Shown here one piece after another: positions 51,673 through 62,598 of a stretch of 64,000 nt of DNA (the stretch's first letter is position 1; each line of letters starts with the position of its first letter). The DNA lies in NCBI RefSeq assembly GCF_030709675.1, contig NZ_JAUZQD010000003.1:124001-188000 (forward strand), given 5' to 3'. This stretch comes from Symbioplanes lichenis (GTDB taxonomy: Bacteria; Actinomycetota; Actinomycetes; Mycobacteriales; Micromonosporaceae). The notes under the pieces are model-generated. The model was not told the DNA's origin and did no database searches. It worked only from the letters and a program-made list of their open reading frames with translations. The translations under genes were made by a program, and so were the position numbers.

Positions 51673-53007
51673 ATGCGCGCATCGGCCTCACTGGGTTCCA
51701 CCTCCCTCTCCGTGACACCTGGCTCCACGGCCACCGTGCCCGTGACGGTGCGTAACTCCAGTGACACGGTCGAGGCGTACACCCTCGAGGTCCTCGGGGA
51801 ACCGGGCGAGTGGGCGGTGGTCGAGCCGGCGGAGATCACGCTCTATCCGGCCGGCAGCGCCACCGTGACGGTCACGTTCGCGCCGCCGCGGTCCGCGCGG
51901 GTGCCGGCCGGCGAGCGGGCCTTCGGCGTGCGGATCGTGCCGGCCGAGCATCCCGACGCGACCGTCGTCGAGGAGGGCACGCTCACCGTCGAGCCGTTCA
52001 GCGAGCTCGCCACCACGCTGCAGCCGGGCTCGCAGTCCGGCTACAAGCAGGGCCGCTACCGCATCGACACCGACAACCACGGCAACGTGAGCGAGGAGCT
52101 CACGTTCGCCGCGGCCGACGGCACCGACCAGCTGACCTTCGCCCTGCACCCGGCGAGCGTGGTCGCGGGCAACGGCACCCGCACCGAGACCCGCCTGACC
52201 GCCCGGTCGCGGCGCTGGATCTGGTGGGGCGCCCCGCGCGAATACCCGTTCACCGCCGAGGTCCGCGGCACCGACGACCAGCCGCTGACCATGGAGGGCG
52301 TGTTCGTGCAGCGCCCGGTCGTCTCGCCGGGGCTGCTCAAGCTGCTCGCCGCGCTGCTCGCCCTGATCCTGCTGCTCCTCGCGCTCTGGTTCGGGCTGGT
52401 GCGCCCGGCCGTGAAATCGGCGGCCAAGGAGGCGGTCGACGCCCAGGCCGTCGCCGCCCAGCAGGCCGCGGAGCAGGAGCTCGCGACCACGCCGCCCGAC
52501 CCCACCCCGACCCCCACGACCGGCGCCAACGGCGGCAACGGCACGCAAGGCGGTGCCAACGGCAACGGCAACGGCTCCGGTACGGGCACAGGCGCGGGAG
52601 TGGGCGGCGCAGCGGGCGGCCAGCAGTTCTCCGCCGCCGTGACGTTCCGCACCAACACCGGCGGCTCGGCCGAGCGGTCGTTCACCGTGCCCGCGCGCAA
52701 GACGTTCCTGCTCACCGACTTCCTCGTCGACAACGTCCAGGGCGACGAGGGCACCCTGCGCGTCACGGCCAACGAGGTGCCGGTGGTCACCTATGCCCTG
52801 GAGAACTTCCGCAACCAGGACTACCACTCGGTGACGCCGATCCGGGTGCCCGCCGGGGCCGAGGTGAGCATGCTGGTGGTCTGCCGCCGGCCCGGCACCC
52901 CGGCCAACTCCCGTCCCGCGAGCCAGTGCCGGGAGTCGCTCTACCTCAACGGCCTGATGCAATCCAACCCGGCGCCGAAGAAGACCACCCCCGCGCCCGC
53001 CGAATAG
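51673..53007 (+). CDS. Membrane protein with N-terminal NEW3/COG1470-like domains
   Basis: 444 residues from ATG 51673. Two beta-sandwich repeats occupy about 1-225 (LSVTPGSTATVPVTVRNSS..., GRYRIDTDNHGNVSEELTF), resembling NPCBM-associated NEW3 or COG1470 domains. One membrane segment (about 216-240, LLKLLAALLALILLLLALWF) is followed by a Gly/Asn/Thr-rich linker and a C-terminal beta domain of about 120 residues. It has no signal peptide, so the N-terminal half is likely cytoplasmic. It is divergent from the LuxR-type gene and may couple the injection machinery to the membrane; that is inference. Confidence 0.75.
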   Translation: MRASASLGSTSLSVTPGSTATVPVTVRNSSDTVEAYTLEVLGEPGEWAVVEPAEITLYPAGSATVTVTFAPPRSARVPAGERAFGVRIVPAEHPDATVVEEGTLTVEPFSELATTLQPGSQSGYKQGRYRIDTDNHGNVSEELTFAAADGTDQLTFALHPASVVAGNGTRTETRLTARSRRWIWWGAPREYPFTAEVRGTDDQPLTMEGVFVQRPVVSPGLLKLLAALLALILLLLALWFGLVRPAVKSAAKEAVDAQAVAAQQAAEQELATTPPDPTPTPTTGANGGNGTQGGANGNGNGSGTGTGAGVGGAAGGQQFSAAVTFRTNTGGSAERSFTVPARKTFLLTDFLVDNVQGDEGTLRVTANEVPVVTYALENFRNQDYHSVTPIRVPAGAEVSMLVVCRRPGTPANSRPASQCRESLYLNGLMQSNPAPKKTTPAPAE

Positions 53008-53203
53008 CCCGCCGCCCGGAGCCCGACTCGCCCGCGCCGGAGACCACGCGGGCGCAGGAGCCGGCCGAGCGTGCCATGCCCGGCGCGGGGAAGGTCGCCT
53101 CAGCATGAGAGGGCCGCCCCGCGCCGGCGAGGCGTCGCCTGCCCGCAACCTGCCTTGGCGCCCGCGCCGCCCCGCGCCCGCGATCTGCCAACAACGTTTT
53201 CCA

Positions 53204-53233
53204 TTGACAGGTCTCGATGTTTGGGCCTAGCGT
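53204..53233 (+). promoter_or_regulatory. Promoter of the pectate lyase gene
   Basis: A perfect TTGACA -35 box (53204-53209) and TAGCGT (53228-53233) are separated by 18 bases. Transcription would start near 53240, giving a 5' leader of about 150 bases. In the 383-base gap upstream of the gene I see nothing else before about 53185. Confidence 0.6.
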
Positions 53234-53235
53234 GC

Positions 53236-53249
53236 GGAAAGCGCTTACC
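53236..53249. promoter_or_regulatory. LacI-family type operator over the pectate lyase start site
   Basis: GGAAAGCGCTTACC has a perfect AAGCGCTT core with the central CG typical of LacI/GalR-family operators. It lies over the presumed transcription start, the position for repression. A second palindromic core AACGTT within CAACAACGTTTTCC (about 53189-53202) lies just upstream of the -35 box. Confidence 0.6.
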
Positions 53250-53390
53250 TAGAGGACTTTCCCCCCGCCGCGGGCAGTGCTCGGCGGGGAGGCTCCGTGG
53301 TCCCGGGGGCGCAGCGCCGGTCCCGCCGTCACCACCGGCGGCGGACGAAGCCGGTCCACCTGCATCCGCTCCCCCTTGGAGGAAGAGCTC

Positions 53391-54350
53391 ATGTCCATGT
53401 CCCGAAGAAGGGTCATCGCCGCCGCCTCGGCCGCCGTCCTGGCCGTCGGCGGTGCCCAGATCGCGGGCCAGTCCACCGCGATCGCGGCCGAGTCCAGCCC
53501 GGTGGGCTTCGCCAGTCTCAACGGCGGCACCACCGGCGGGTCGGCGAGCACCGTGGTCACCGTGACCAGTTCGTCCGCGCTGCAGTCGGCGATCAGTTCG
53601 GGCACGTCGCAGACCGTGCGGGTGTCCGGGTTGATCTCGGTGTCCGGCATGCTGAACGTCGCCTCGAACAAGACGATCATCGGGGTCGGGTCCGGCTCCG
53701 GGATCACCGGCGGCGGGTTCAACCTGTCCGGGGTGCGGAACGTCATCATCCGCAACCTGGTCTTCCGGAACGCGAACGACGACTCGATCAACGTGCAGAC
53801 CAACACGACGAACGTGTGGATCGACCACAACGACCTGGCCAACGGCTACGACGGGCTGATCGACATCAAGCGCGGCTCCGACTTCATCACCGTGTCGTGG
53901 AACAAGCTGCACGACCACGACAAGTCGATGCTGCTCGGGCACAGTGACGACAACGGGTCGCAGGACATCGGCCACCTGCGGGTGACCTATGTGCACAACT
54001 GGTTCGACGGCACCAACCAGCGGCACCCGCGCGTGCGCTTCGGCAACCCGGTGCACGTGCTGAACAACTACTACAGCAACATCGGGTCCTACGGCGTCGC
54101 CTCCACCGAGAACGCGGGCGTCTTCGTCGAGCGCAACTACTTCGAGAACGTCGACAGTCCGACGATCACGCAGACCGGCGACTCGGCCGAGGGCAACCTG
54201 AAGGTGCTCAACAACTACAAGGTGAACTCGGGCACCGAGCAGGTCCGCAACGGCGCCAGCGTCGCGGCGATCCCCTACTCCTACACCCCCGAGTCCAACA
54301 ACACGGTCAAGGCCACCGTCACCGCCGGCGCGGGGACAGGCAAGATCTGA
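53391..54350 (+). CDS. Secreted pectate lyase, family PL1
   Basis: 319 residues from ATG 53391 with GGAGG upstream. A Tat/Sec-like signal (SRRRVIAAASAAVLAVGG, cleaved after AIA) precedes a right-handed beta-helix. PL1 markers are NKTIIGVGSGSGITGGGF, VWIDHNDL (calcium-binding region), and RHPRVRFG with the catalytic Arg, followed by HVLNNYYSN. It cleaves polygalacturonate by beta-elimination outside the cell, giving unsaturated oligouronides. The LacI-type operator implies induction by a sugar. It pairs functionally with the CE12-like esterase and the uronate genes in this window. Confidence 0.94.
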   Translation: MSMSRRRVIAAASAAVLAVGGAQIAGQSTAIAAESSPVGFASLNGGTTGGSASTVVTVTSSSALQSAISSGTSQTVRVSGLISVSGMLNVASNKTIIGVGSGSGITGGGFNLSGVRNVIIRNLVFRNANDDSINVQTNTTNVWIDHNDLANGYDGLIDIKRGSDFITVSWNKLHDHDKSMLLGHSDDNGSQDIGHLRVTYVHNWFDGTNQRHPRVRFGNPVHVLNNYYSNIGSYGVASTENAGVFVERNYFENVDSPTITQTGDSAEGNLKVLNNYKVNSGTEQVRNGASVAAIPYSYTPESNNTVKATVTAGAGTGKI

Positions 54351-54370
54351 TTTTCCCGTACGACGTGAGC

Positions 54371-54401
54371 GCCCGGCCGTTCCCCCGCGGAGCGGCCGGG
54401 C
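54371..54401. terminator. Bidirectional hairpin terminator after pectate lyase
   Basis: GCCCGGCCG (54371-54379) and CGGCCGGGC (54393-54401) form a perfect 9-bp stem with a 13-base loop between the convergent pectate lyase and methyltransferase genes. Confidence 0.55.
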
Positions 54402-54409
54402 TCCGCCGT

Positions 54410-55174
54410 TCAGAGATGCGCGCGCACCGTGAGAGCGTGCGGGCAGTCCAGATAAGGCTTCCAGAACGCCTTGCCCAGCGCCTCGATCCCGGCCTCGGTC
54501 ACCAGCGGACCGTCCCAGGTCACCCCGGTGAAACCGGCCCGGGTCAGCGCCGTCTCCAACGCCCCGGTGGACCACGTCCACGCGGCGATCGTCTCGTCCA
54601 GGTCGTCGTAGACCAGATCCAGGGTGACCGGATCGGGCTCGGCGCCCGTGGCCGCGCCGTGCGTGCGGAAGCCGTACCTCTCGTAGTAGTCCTTGTCCCG
54701 GCGCAGGCCGGGGTTGGCCGGGAGCGCGACCAACCGCCCGCCCGGCCGCAGTGCCCGGGCCGCCTGCAGGCAGAAGCCGTCGAGCTCCGCCTGGTCCGGC
54801 ACGTAGGGCAGCACGTAGACGGCGAGCACCACGTCGAACACGCCGTCGAGCTCCTCGGGCAGCGGGCCCGCCAGATAGTCGATCCCCAGCGGCTGGGCCT
54901 CCTCGATCGCCCGGGCGTGCTCGATCATGCCCGGGGTCAGATCGATCCCGACCGCCCGCCGGGCGCCGCGCTGTCTCACCATCCGCGTGTAGACGCCGCT
55001 GCCGCAGCCGACGTCGAGCACCGCCAGCCCCGTCACGTCGCCGAGGTGGCTCAGCACGGTCGGAAATTCCAGATAGCGCCGGAACGGGGAGCGCGAGAAC
55101 GTGTCGTACGCCGGGCCGAGGTCGTCGAACTGCGCGGCCGCCTGCATGCCGGGGGAGCCGGGATCCTGGGTCAT
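54410..55174 (-). CDS. SAM-dependent class I methyltransferase
   Basis: 254 residues from ATG 55174; the longer frame start at 55192 lies inside the katG terminator. Motif I is VLDVGCGSGVYTR (about 52-64), followed by VGIDLTPGMIEHA and a post-motif LRPGGRLVALPANP. The fold is that of ubiquinone/menaquinone-type (Methyltransf_11/25) enzymes acting on small molecules; substrate unknown. It stands alone, isolated by terminators on both sides. Confidence 0.88.
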   Translation of the reverse strand: MTQDPGSPGMQAAAQFDDLGPAYDTFSRSPFRRYLEFPTVLSHLGDVTGLAVLDVGCGSGVYTRMVRQRGARRAVGIDLTPGMIEHARAIEEAQPLGIDYLAGPLPEELDGVFDVVLAVYVLPYVPDQAELDGFCLQAARALRPGGRLVALPANPGLRRDKDYYERYGFRTHGAATGAEPDPVTLDLVYDDLDETIAAWTWSTGALETALTRAGFTGVTWDGPLVTEAGIEALGKAFWKPYLDCPHALTVRAHL

Positions 55175-55190
55175 GACTTCCAGCAAAGGC

Positions 55191-55228
55191 AAAAGCCCGG
55201 CCGATCACCAAGGATCGGCCGGGCTTTT
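55191..55228. terminator. Perfect 16-bp stem terminator downstream of katG
   Basis: AAAAGCCCGGCCGATC (55191-55206) and its exact complement (55213-55228) flank a 6-base loop. The stem starts with an A-tract and ends in a T-tract, so it works as an intrinsic terminator in both directions. It lies 14 bases after the katG stop. Confidence 0.92.
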
Positions 55229-55242
55229 CAGGTGACGCGGAA

Positions 55243-57974
<2,732 letters not shown>

Positions 57975-58069
57975 TTTATGCCGCCCCGTAACAGGTGAAT
58001 CCTGCCCCTCTCAGCGCTGAACGCCCGGGTGTCCGCCGAGCCCCAGGTGCACCACGGGGACCTCCCGCC

Positions 58070-59422
58070 TCACAGCTTGAACACCGCCCGCGGCTGGTCC
58101 ACGACGAGGGCACGGAGTGTGTCGTGGGCCTCGTCCTCGTCCAGGCGGTGCTCGGCGACCAGCTCGGCGAGGTGGCCCGCGTCGAGGCGGCGGGACATGT
58201 CGTGCCGGGCCGGGATCGACAGGAACGCGCGGGTGTCGTCGATGAAGCCGGACAGCCGGCTGAATCCGGCCGTCTCGGTGACGGCGCGCTGGAAGTTCCG
58301 GATCTCGGACGGGTTGTCGAGGAACCACCAGGGCGCGCCGGCGTAGACCGACGGGTAGAAGCCGGCGAGGGGCGCGATCTCCCGGGCGTACACCGTGGGG
58401 TCGACCGTGAAGAGCAGCAGGTGGAAGCCGGGATGCGTGCCGAAGCGGGACAGCAGCGGCCGCAGGGCGCGGGTGAATTCCGCGGCCACCGGGATGTCGT
58501 GACCGGTGTCCGGGCCGTAGCGCGCCAGCGAGGCGGGGTGGTGGTTGCGGTAGACGCCGGGGTGCAGGGTCATGACCAGCCCGTCGTCGCAGGACATCCG
58601 GGCCGACTCGAAGATCATGTGCCGCCGGAAGGCCACTGCCTCGGACGGCGAGACGTCACCGGTGAGCGCGGCTCGATAGATGCGGGTGGCCTCGGAAAGA
58701 GAGAGCGGCACCGCGACGGCGTCGTAGTGGCCGTGGTCGGCGGACACCGCGCCGTGTGCGATGAAGTACCGCCGGCGCTCGGACAGCCACGACACGAAGG
58801 ACTCGTAGTCACCGAGGCCGGCCACCAGCGCGGGCCACCCGGGCTGGTCGATCAGGAAATACCGGTCGGGCCGGAAGGTGGGCGCCACCCGCACCACGGA
58901 CTGCAGGGCGTCATGAACCGACAGGTCGGAGGCCGGGTCGTCCGTGGTCGCCAGGAACGAAAGGCCGAAGCCGGCGAGAGCGGCTCGCGGCCGGAGCGCC
59001 TGGCCGGCGATCTGGTCGTAGAGAGCATCGGCGTTGTCAGCCGAGGGCCGCTCAGTGATCCCGAAGAAGGACTCGAGCGACGACGAGAGCCAGTACCGCA
59101 CCGGCGTTCCCCGCAGCAGATGCCAGTGCGAGCACAACAACCGCCAGGCGGCGCGGGAGGAAGAAGGCGATAAGGAGCCGGCGCCCACTCCGAGCGCGTC
59201 GAGGCTCACCCCGCCGGCGTGCAGCAGCCGCGTCACGTAGTGGTCGGGCTGGATGAACAGCGCCGCCGGATCGGTGAACGGGAGATCGTCCAGCAGCAGT
59301 CGCGGGTCGACGTGCCCGTGCGGCGAGATGATCGGCAGCTCCCGGACCGCGGCGTAGAGGCGGCGGGCGATGTCGCGCACGGCCGGGTCCGGGGGCAGCA
59401 GCCGGTCGGGATGGAGGGCCAT
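58070..59422 (-). CDS. uxaC: Glucuronate/galacturonate isomerase UxaC
   Basis: 450 residues from ATG 59422. The amidohydrolase-like TIM barrel has the metal-binding HGHVDPRLLLDD near the N-terminus, LPFTDPAALFIQPDHYVTRLL, the central RHMIFESARM region, and PWWFLDNPSEIRNF towards the C-terminus, all typical of uronate isomerase. It converts D-glucuronate to D-fructuronate or D-galacturonate to D-tagaturonate, the first step of uronate catabolism. It is divergent from the ABC transporter operon, sharing a 117-base regulatory region with two palindromes. Confidence 0.95.
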   Translation of the reverse strand: MALHPDRLLPPDPAVRDIARRLYAAVRELPIISPHGHVDPRLLLDDLPFTDPAALFIQPDHYVTRLLHAGGVSLDALGVGAGSLSPSSSRAAWRLLCSHWHLLRGTPVRYWLSSSLESFFGITERPSADNADALYDQIAGQALRPRAALAGFGLSFLATTDDPASDLSVHDALQSVVRVAPTFRPDRYFLIDQPGWPALVAGLGDYESFVSWLSERRRYFIAHGAVSADHGHYDAVAVPLSLSEATRIYRAALTGDVSPSEAVAFRRHMIFESARMSCDDGLVMTLHPGVYRNHHPASLARYGPDTGHDIPVAAEFTRALRPLLSRFGTHPGFHLLLFTVDPTVYAREIAPLAGFYPSVYAGAPWWFLDNPSEIRNFQRAVTETAGFSRLSGFIDDTRAFLSIPARHDMSRRLDAGHLAELVAEHRLDEDEAHDTLRALVVDQPRAVFKL

Positions 59423-59460
59423 GCCGGTCAGTGTCCGGTCTCCGGGGAGCGGACAGCAAT

Positions 59461-59470
59461 TCATCGATGA
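59461..59470. promoter_or_regulatory. Perfect palindrome in the uxaC/transporter intergenic region
   Basis: TCATCGATGA is a perfect 10-bp palindrome, extended by near-symmetric AT-rich flanks (AAT before, CAA after). It lies 39 bases from the uxaC start and could bind a GntR- or LacI-family regulator. Confidence 0.4.
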
Positions 59471-59478
59471 CAACAAAT

Positions 59479-59492
59479 GGCAACTCGTTGCC
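59479..59492. promoter_or_regulatory. Operator-like palindrome GGCAAC-TC-GTTGCC
   Basis: Perfect 6-bp arms with a 2-base spacer, 18 bases (centre to centre about two turns) from the neighbouring TCATCGATGA palindrome and 47 bases upstream of the transporter start. A uronate-responsive repressor acting on both divergent units is the simplest reading. Confidence 0.5.
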
Positions 59493-59539
59493 TTCCACCG
59501 GCCCCGGGGCGAAACCTTCTCGTAACAGAGGGAGGGGCG

Positions 59540-60853
59540 ATGAGCCGGAGAACAAGGCACGCGGCCGTGGCGCTGGTACTCGTGGCGGGGCTCGCCGGCT
59601 GCGGCGGGGACGACGGCGGGGGCGGCGACGGCAAGACCCTCGACGTGCTGATCGGGGCCAACACGCAGTACCCGCGGGAGTTCAAGGCCTGGCAGCAGTC
59701 GATCGCGGCGCAGTTCAAGGCACAGACCGGCGCCTCCGTGACGTTCGAGGAGTTCGCCAGCGCCAACGACGAGCTGACCAAGATCCAGACCTCGGTCGTC
59801 TCCGGTACGGGACCCGACGTCTACGCGGTCGGCACCACGCTCACCCCGACGGCGTACTCGACCGGCGCCTTCGTGAAGCTGGACGACGAGACGTGGGGCA
59901 AGGTCGGGGGCAAGGACAAGTTCGTGCCCGCCACCCTGGGCATCTCGGGGCCGGACGAGCAGAACCAGGTGGGCGTGCCCTTCGTCAGCCGCCCGTTCGT
60001 CATGGTCTACAACACCGAGCTGTTGCAGGCGGCGGGGATCAGCAAGCCGGCGACGTCCTGGGACGAGCTGCGCGACCACGCGAAGAAGCTGACCAAGGAC
60101 GGACAGTACGGGCTCGCGGTCGCCTACAAGGACAACTACGACCCGTGGAAGTTCGTCTGGGGCATGTCCGCGCAGGCCGGCAACCCGCTCGTCGACGGCA
60201 GGACCGCGAAGCTGCGGGATCCGATCGTCAAGCAGGCGTACGACACGTACTTCGGCTGGCTGACCACCGACAAGGTCGTGGATCCCGCCGCGATCGGCTG
60301 GACCAACTCGCAGGCCATCGCCGCGTTCGCCGAGGGCAAGACCGGATACATGGCGCTGACCTCCACCACGTCGGCGAAGGCGCTGGACAGCGGCGCGACC
60401 AAGGGCAAGTGGAAGTTCGCGCTGCTGCCCACCGTGCCGCCCGGCGCGACCGCCCGCCCGGCCGGCGGCGTGGAGGCCGCGAGCATCCTGTCCGGCGACA
60501 ACCTGCTGGTCGCCGACTACTCCGACGACCAGGACCTGGCGTTCCAGTTCGTCAAGCTGGTCACCGATCAGCCGGCGCAACTCGACTTCTACCAGGCCGC
60601 CGGCAACCTGCCCGCCAACGCCGCCGCGCTGCGGACCCTGCAATCGGATCCCATGCTGGCCCCGGTGGCGCAGGCCGCGCAGAAGTCGGTGGCGACCCCG
60701 TTCACCGGTGCGTGGGCCGACATCCAGCTGGCCCTGACCAACGTGGTCGTGCAGTCGATCCCCGACCTGGCCCAGGGCGGCGCGGTGCCGGTCGACGCCC
60801 GGCTCGCCGACGCCCAGAAGGCCGCCCAGTCGGCTCTGGACCGGGCGAAGTAA
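59540..60853 (+). CDS. Sugar ABC transporter substrate-binding lipoprotein
   Basis: 437 residues from ATG 59540, preceded by GAGGGAGGGG. A lipoprotein signal ends at LAGC (Cys22), followed by a Gly/Asp-rich tether. The body is a family 1 extracellular solute-binding protein (TLDVLIGANTQYPREFKAWQ, TGPDVYAVGTT, FAEGKTGYMAL). It delivers sugar, probably uronate oligomers or another plant-derived carbohydrate, to the two permeases downstream. The ATPase is not encoded here and is presumably a shared MsiK-type protein. Confidence 0.93.
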   Translation: MSRRTRHAAVALVLVAGLAGCGGDDGGGGDGKTLDVLIGANTQYPREFKAWQQSIAAQFKAQTGASVTFEEFASANDELTKIQTSVVSGTGPDVYAVGTTLTPTAYSTGAFVKLDDETWGKVGGKDKFVPATLGISGPDEQNQVGVPFVSRPFVMVYNTELLQAAGISKPATSWDELRDHAKKLTKDGQYGLAVAYKDNYDPWKFVWGMSAQAGNPLVDGRTAKLRDPIVKQAYDTYFGWLTTDKVVDPAAIGWTNSQAIAAFAEGKTGYMALTSTTSAKALDSGATKGKWKFALLPTVPPGATARPAGGVEAASILSGDNLLVADYSDDQDLAFQFVKLVTDQPAQLDFYQAAGNLPANAAALRTLQSDPMLAPVAQAAQKSVATPFTGAWADIQLALTNVVVQSIPDLAQGGAVPVDARLADAQKAAQSALDRAK

Positions 60854-61738
60854 GTGCCGCGCCCGTCGAAAAGAGATCTTTGGCTGCTGACGCCGGGCGG
60901 CGTGCTGATGACGCTGATCATCATCGTCCCGCTGCTGCTGGCGCTCTATCTGTCGCTGATCGACCTCGACCAGTACACGCTGCGCCGCTGGCTCGACGCG
61001 CCGTTCCTCGGGCTGAAAAACTTCGGCGAGGCGTTCGGCTCGGGGTTGCCGCACGCCATCTGGATCAGCGTCTCCTTCGCGGTGCTCGCCACGGTCGCCA
61101 CGGTGCCCTTCGGGATCGCGGCGGCCCTCGCGACGCAGAACGCGTACCGGGGAAGGGGTCTGGTCCGGGCCGTTTTCCTCGTGCCCTATGTGCTGCCGTC
61201 GTTCGTCGTGGCCACCGTCTGGCGCACGATGCTGCAGCCCGACGGCATCGTCAACACGGTGCTGGCGAAGGCGGGCATCGACGGCGGGCTGTGGCTGAGC
61301 GGGCCGAAGTCGTACTGGACGCTGATCCTGGTCGAGATCTGGGCGGCCTGGCCCTTCATCTATCTGATGGCGCTGGCCGGGCTGCAGAGCGTCGACAGCG
61401 AGGTGTACGAGGCCTCGGCGATCGACGGCGCCGACTGGTGGCCCAAGCTCGTCCGCGTCGTGCTGCCCTATCTGCGCGGGCCGGTCCTGCTGGCGTGCCT
61501 GCTCGCGACGCTCAACCACATCAACAACTTCACCCTGCCGTACGTCCTCTTCGGCGCACCCGCCCCGGACGACGTCACCGTGATGCCGATGATCGTCTAT
61601 GTCACGAGCTTCCAGAGCCTGCGCTTCGGGCTCAGTGCCGCCATGGCCATCGTGTCGTTGCTGATCGTCGCCGTTCCGCTGTTCGTCTATCTGCGCGCGC
61701 TCCGGCTGGACGTGCACGACGAGGGAGGTCGCCGATGA
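60854..61738 (+). CDS. Sugar ABC transporter permease (MalF-like)
   Basis: 294 residues beginning with GTG directly after the binding-protein stop. Six hydrophobic segments and the EAA loop (EVYEASAIDGADWWPKLVRVVLPYL, about residues 190-214) identify a binding-protein-dependent permease that contacts the ATPase. Its end overlaps the next gene (ATGA). Confidence 0.94.
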   Translation: MPRPSKRDLWLLTPGGVLMTLIIIVPLLLALYLSLIDLDQYTLRRWLDAPFLGLKNFGEAFGSGLPHAIWISVSFAVLATVATVPFGIAAALATQNAYRGRGLVRAVFLVPYVLPSFVVATVWRTMLQPDGIVNTVLAKAGIDGGLWLSGPKSYWTLILVEIWAAWPFIYLMALAGLQSVDSEVYEASAIDGADWWPKLVRVVLPYLRGPVLLACLLATLNHINNFTLPYVLFGAPAPDDVTVMPMIVYVTSFQSLRFGLSAAMAIVSLLIVAVPLFVYLRALRLDVHDEGGRR

Positions 61739-62598
61739 GTGCCTCGTCCGAGGCGCACCGCCTCTTGCCCCGCCCGCTGCTGGTCACCGTCACCGTGATC
61801 CTGTGCGCGATGGTGCTGGTGCCGGTCCTCTACATCCTGCTGGCCTCGCTCAACTCCGACCTGGGCGTGGCCTCCGGCGAGTTCTGGCCGGGCAGCTTCT
61901 CGGTGGAGAGCTACGGCAGGATCTGGACGACGGCGGACCTGGCGAACGGGCTCGTCAACAGCATCCTGGTGTGCGCGCTGGTGGCGGTCGCCTCCGCGGT
62001 GCTGGGGACCATGACCGCGTACGTGCTGGTGCGCCACACCTTCACTGGCCGGCTGACCATTCTGCGGGGCCTGGTCGGGCTGCAGAGCATTCCCGGGACG
62101 CTCATGTTGCTGCCGGTCTTCGTGCTGTTCTCGTCGGCCGGCAACTACCTCGGCGTCACGGTCGTCGGCACGCGGTGGGGGCTGTTCCTGGCCTACCTGA
62201 CCTTCGCGTTGCCGTTCTCCACGTGGGTGATGGTGACCTATCTGCGCGGGCTGCCCCGCGAGCTGGAGGAGGCCGGCCGGGTCGACGGCGCCTCGACGCC
62301 GCGGATCCTGGTCCGCATCATCATGCCGCTGAGCCTGCCCGCGATCGTGGTGTCCGGCATCTTCGCGTTCCTCCTGGGCTGGAACGACGTGCTGTTCGCC
62401 TCGGTGCTGACCCGCCCCGGGACGCGGACCGCCGCCGTCGCGCTGTCGGCCTTCGGATCCACGCAGGAGGGCGGCGCGTTGCCGGTCTACTCGCAGGTGA
62501 TGGCGGCGGCGCTGGTCTCCGCGGCGCCGGTCGTCCTGCTCTACCTGGTGTTCCAGCGCTATCTGGTCGGCGGCCTGACCGCGGGCGGCGTCAAGTGA
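61735..62598 (+). CDS. Sugar ABC transporter permease (MalG-like)
   Basis: 287 residues from ATG 61735, overlapping the first permease (ATGA); frames extending upstream are artefacts. Six membrane segments and the EAA loop (ELEEAGRVDGASTPRILVRIIMPL, about 180-203) are typical of the MalG-like half. Together with the preceding permease it forms the channel. Its stop overlaps the start of the dehydrogenase (GTGA). Confidence 0.94.
   Translation: MSASSEAHRLLPRPLLVTVTVILCAMVLVPVLYILLASLNSDLGVASGEFWPGSFSVESYGRIWTTADLANGLVNSILVCALVAVASAVLGTMTAYVLVRHTFTGRLTILRGLVGLQSIPGTLMLLPVFVLFSSAGNYLGVTVVGTRWGLFLAYLTFALPFSTWVMVTYLRGLPRELEEAGRVDGASTPRILVRIIMPLSLPAIVVSGIFAFLLGWNDVLFASVLTRPGTRTAAVALSAFGSTQEGGALPVYSQVMAAALVSAAPVVLLYLVFQRYLVGGLTAGGVK

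Noticed and set aside
58070..61717. 1264-codon frame extending uxaC upstream through the transporter genes
   Set aside because: Only the part from ATG 59422 matches uronate isomerase; the upstream part is antisense to the binding protein and permease.
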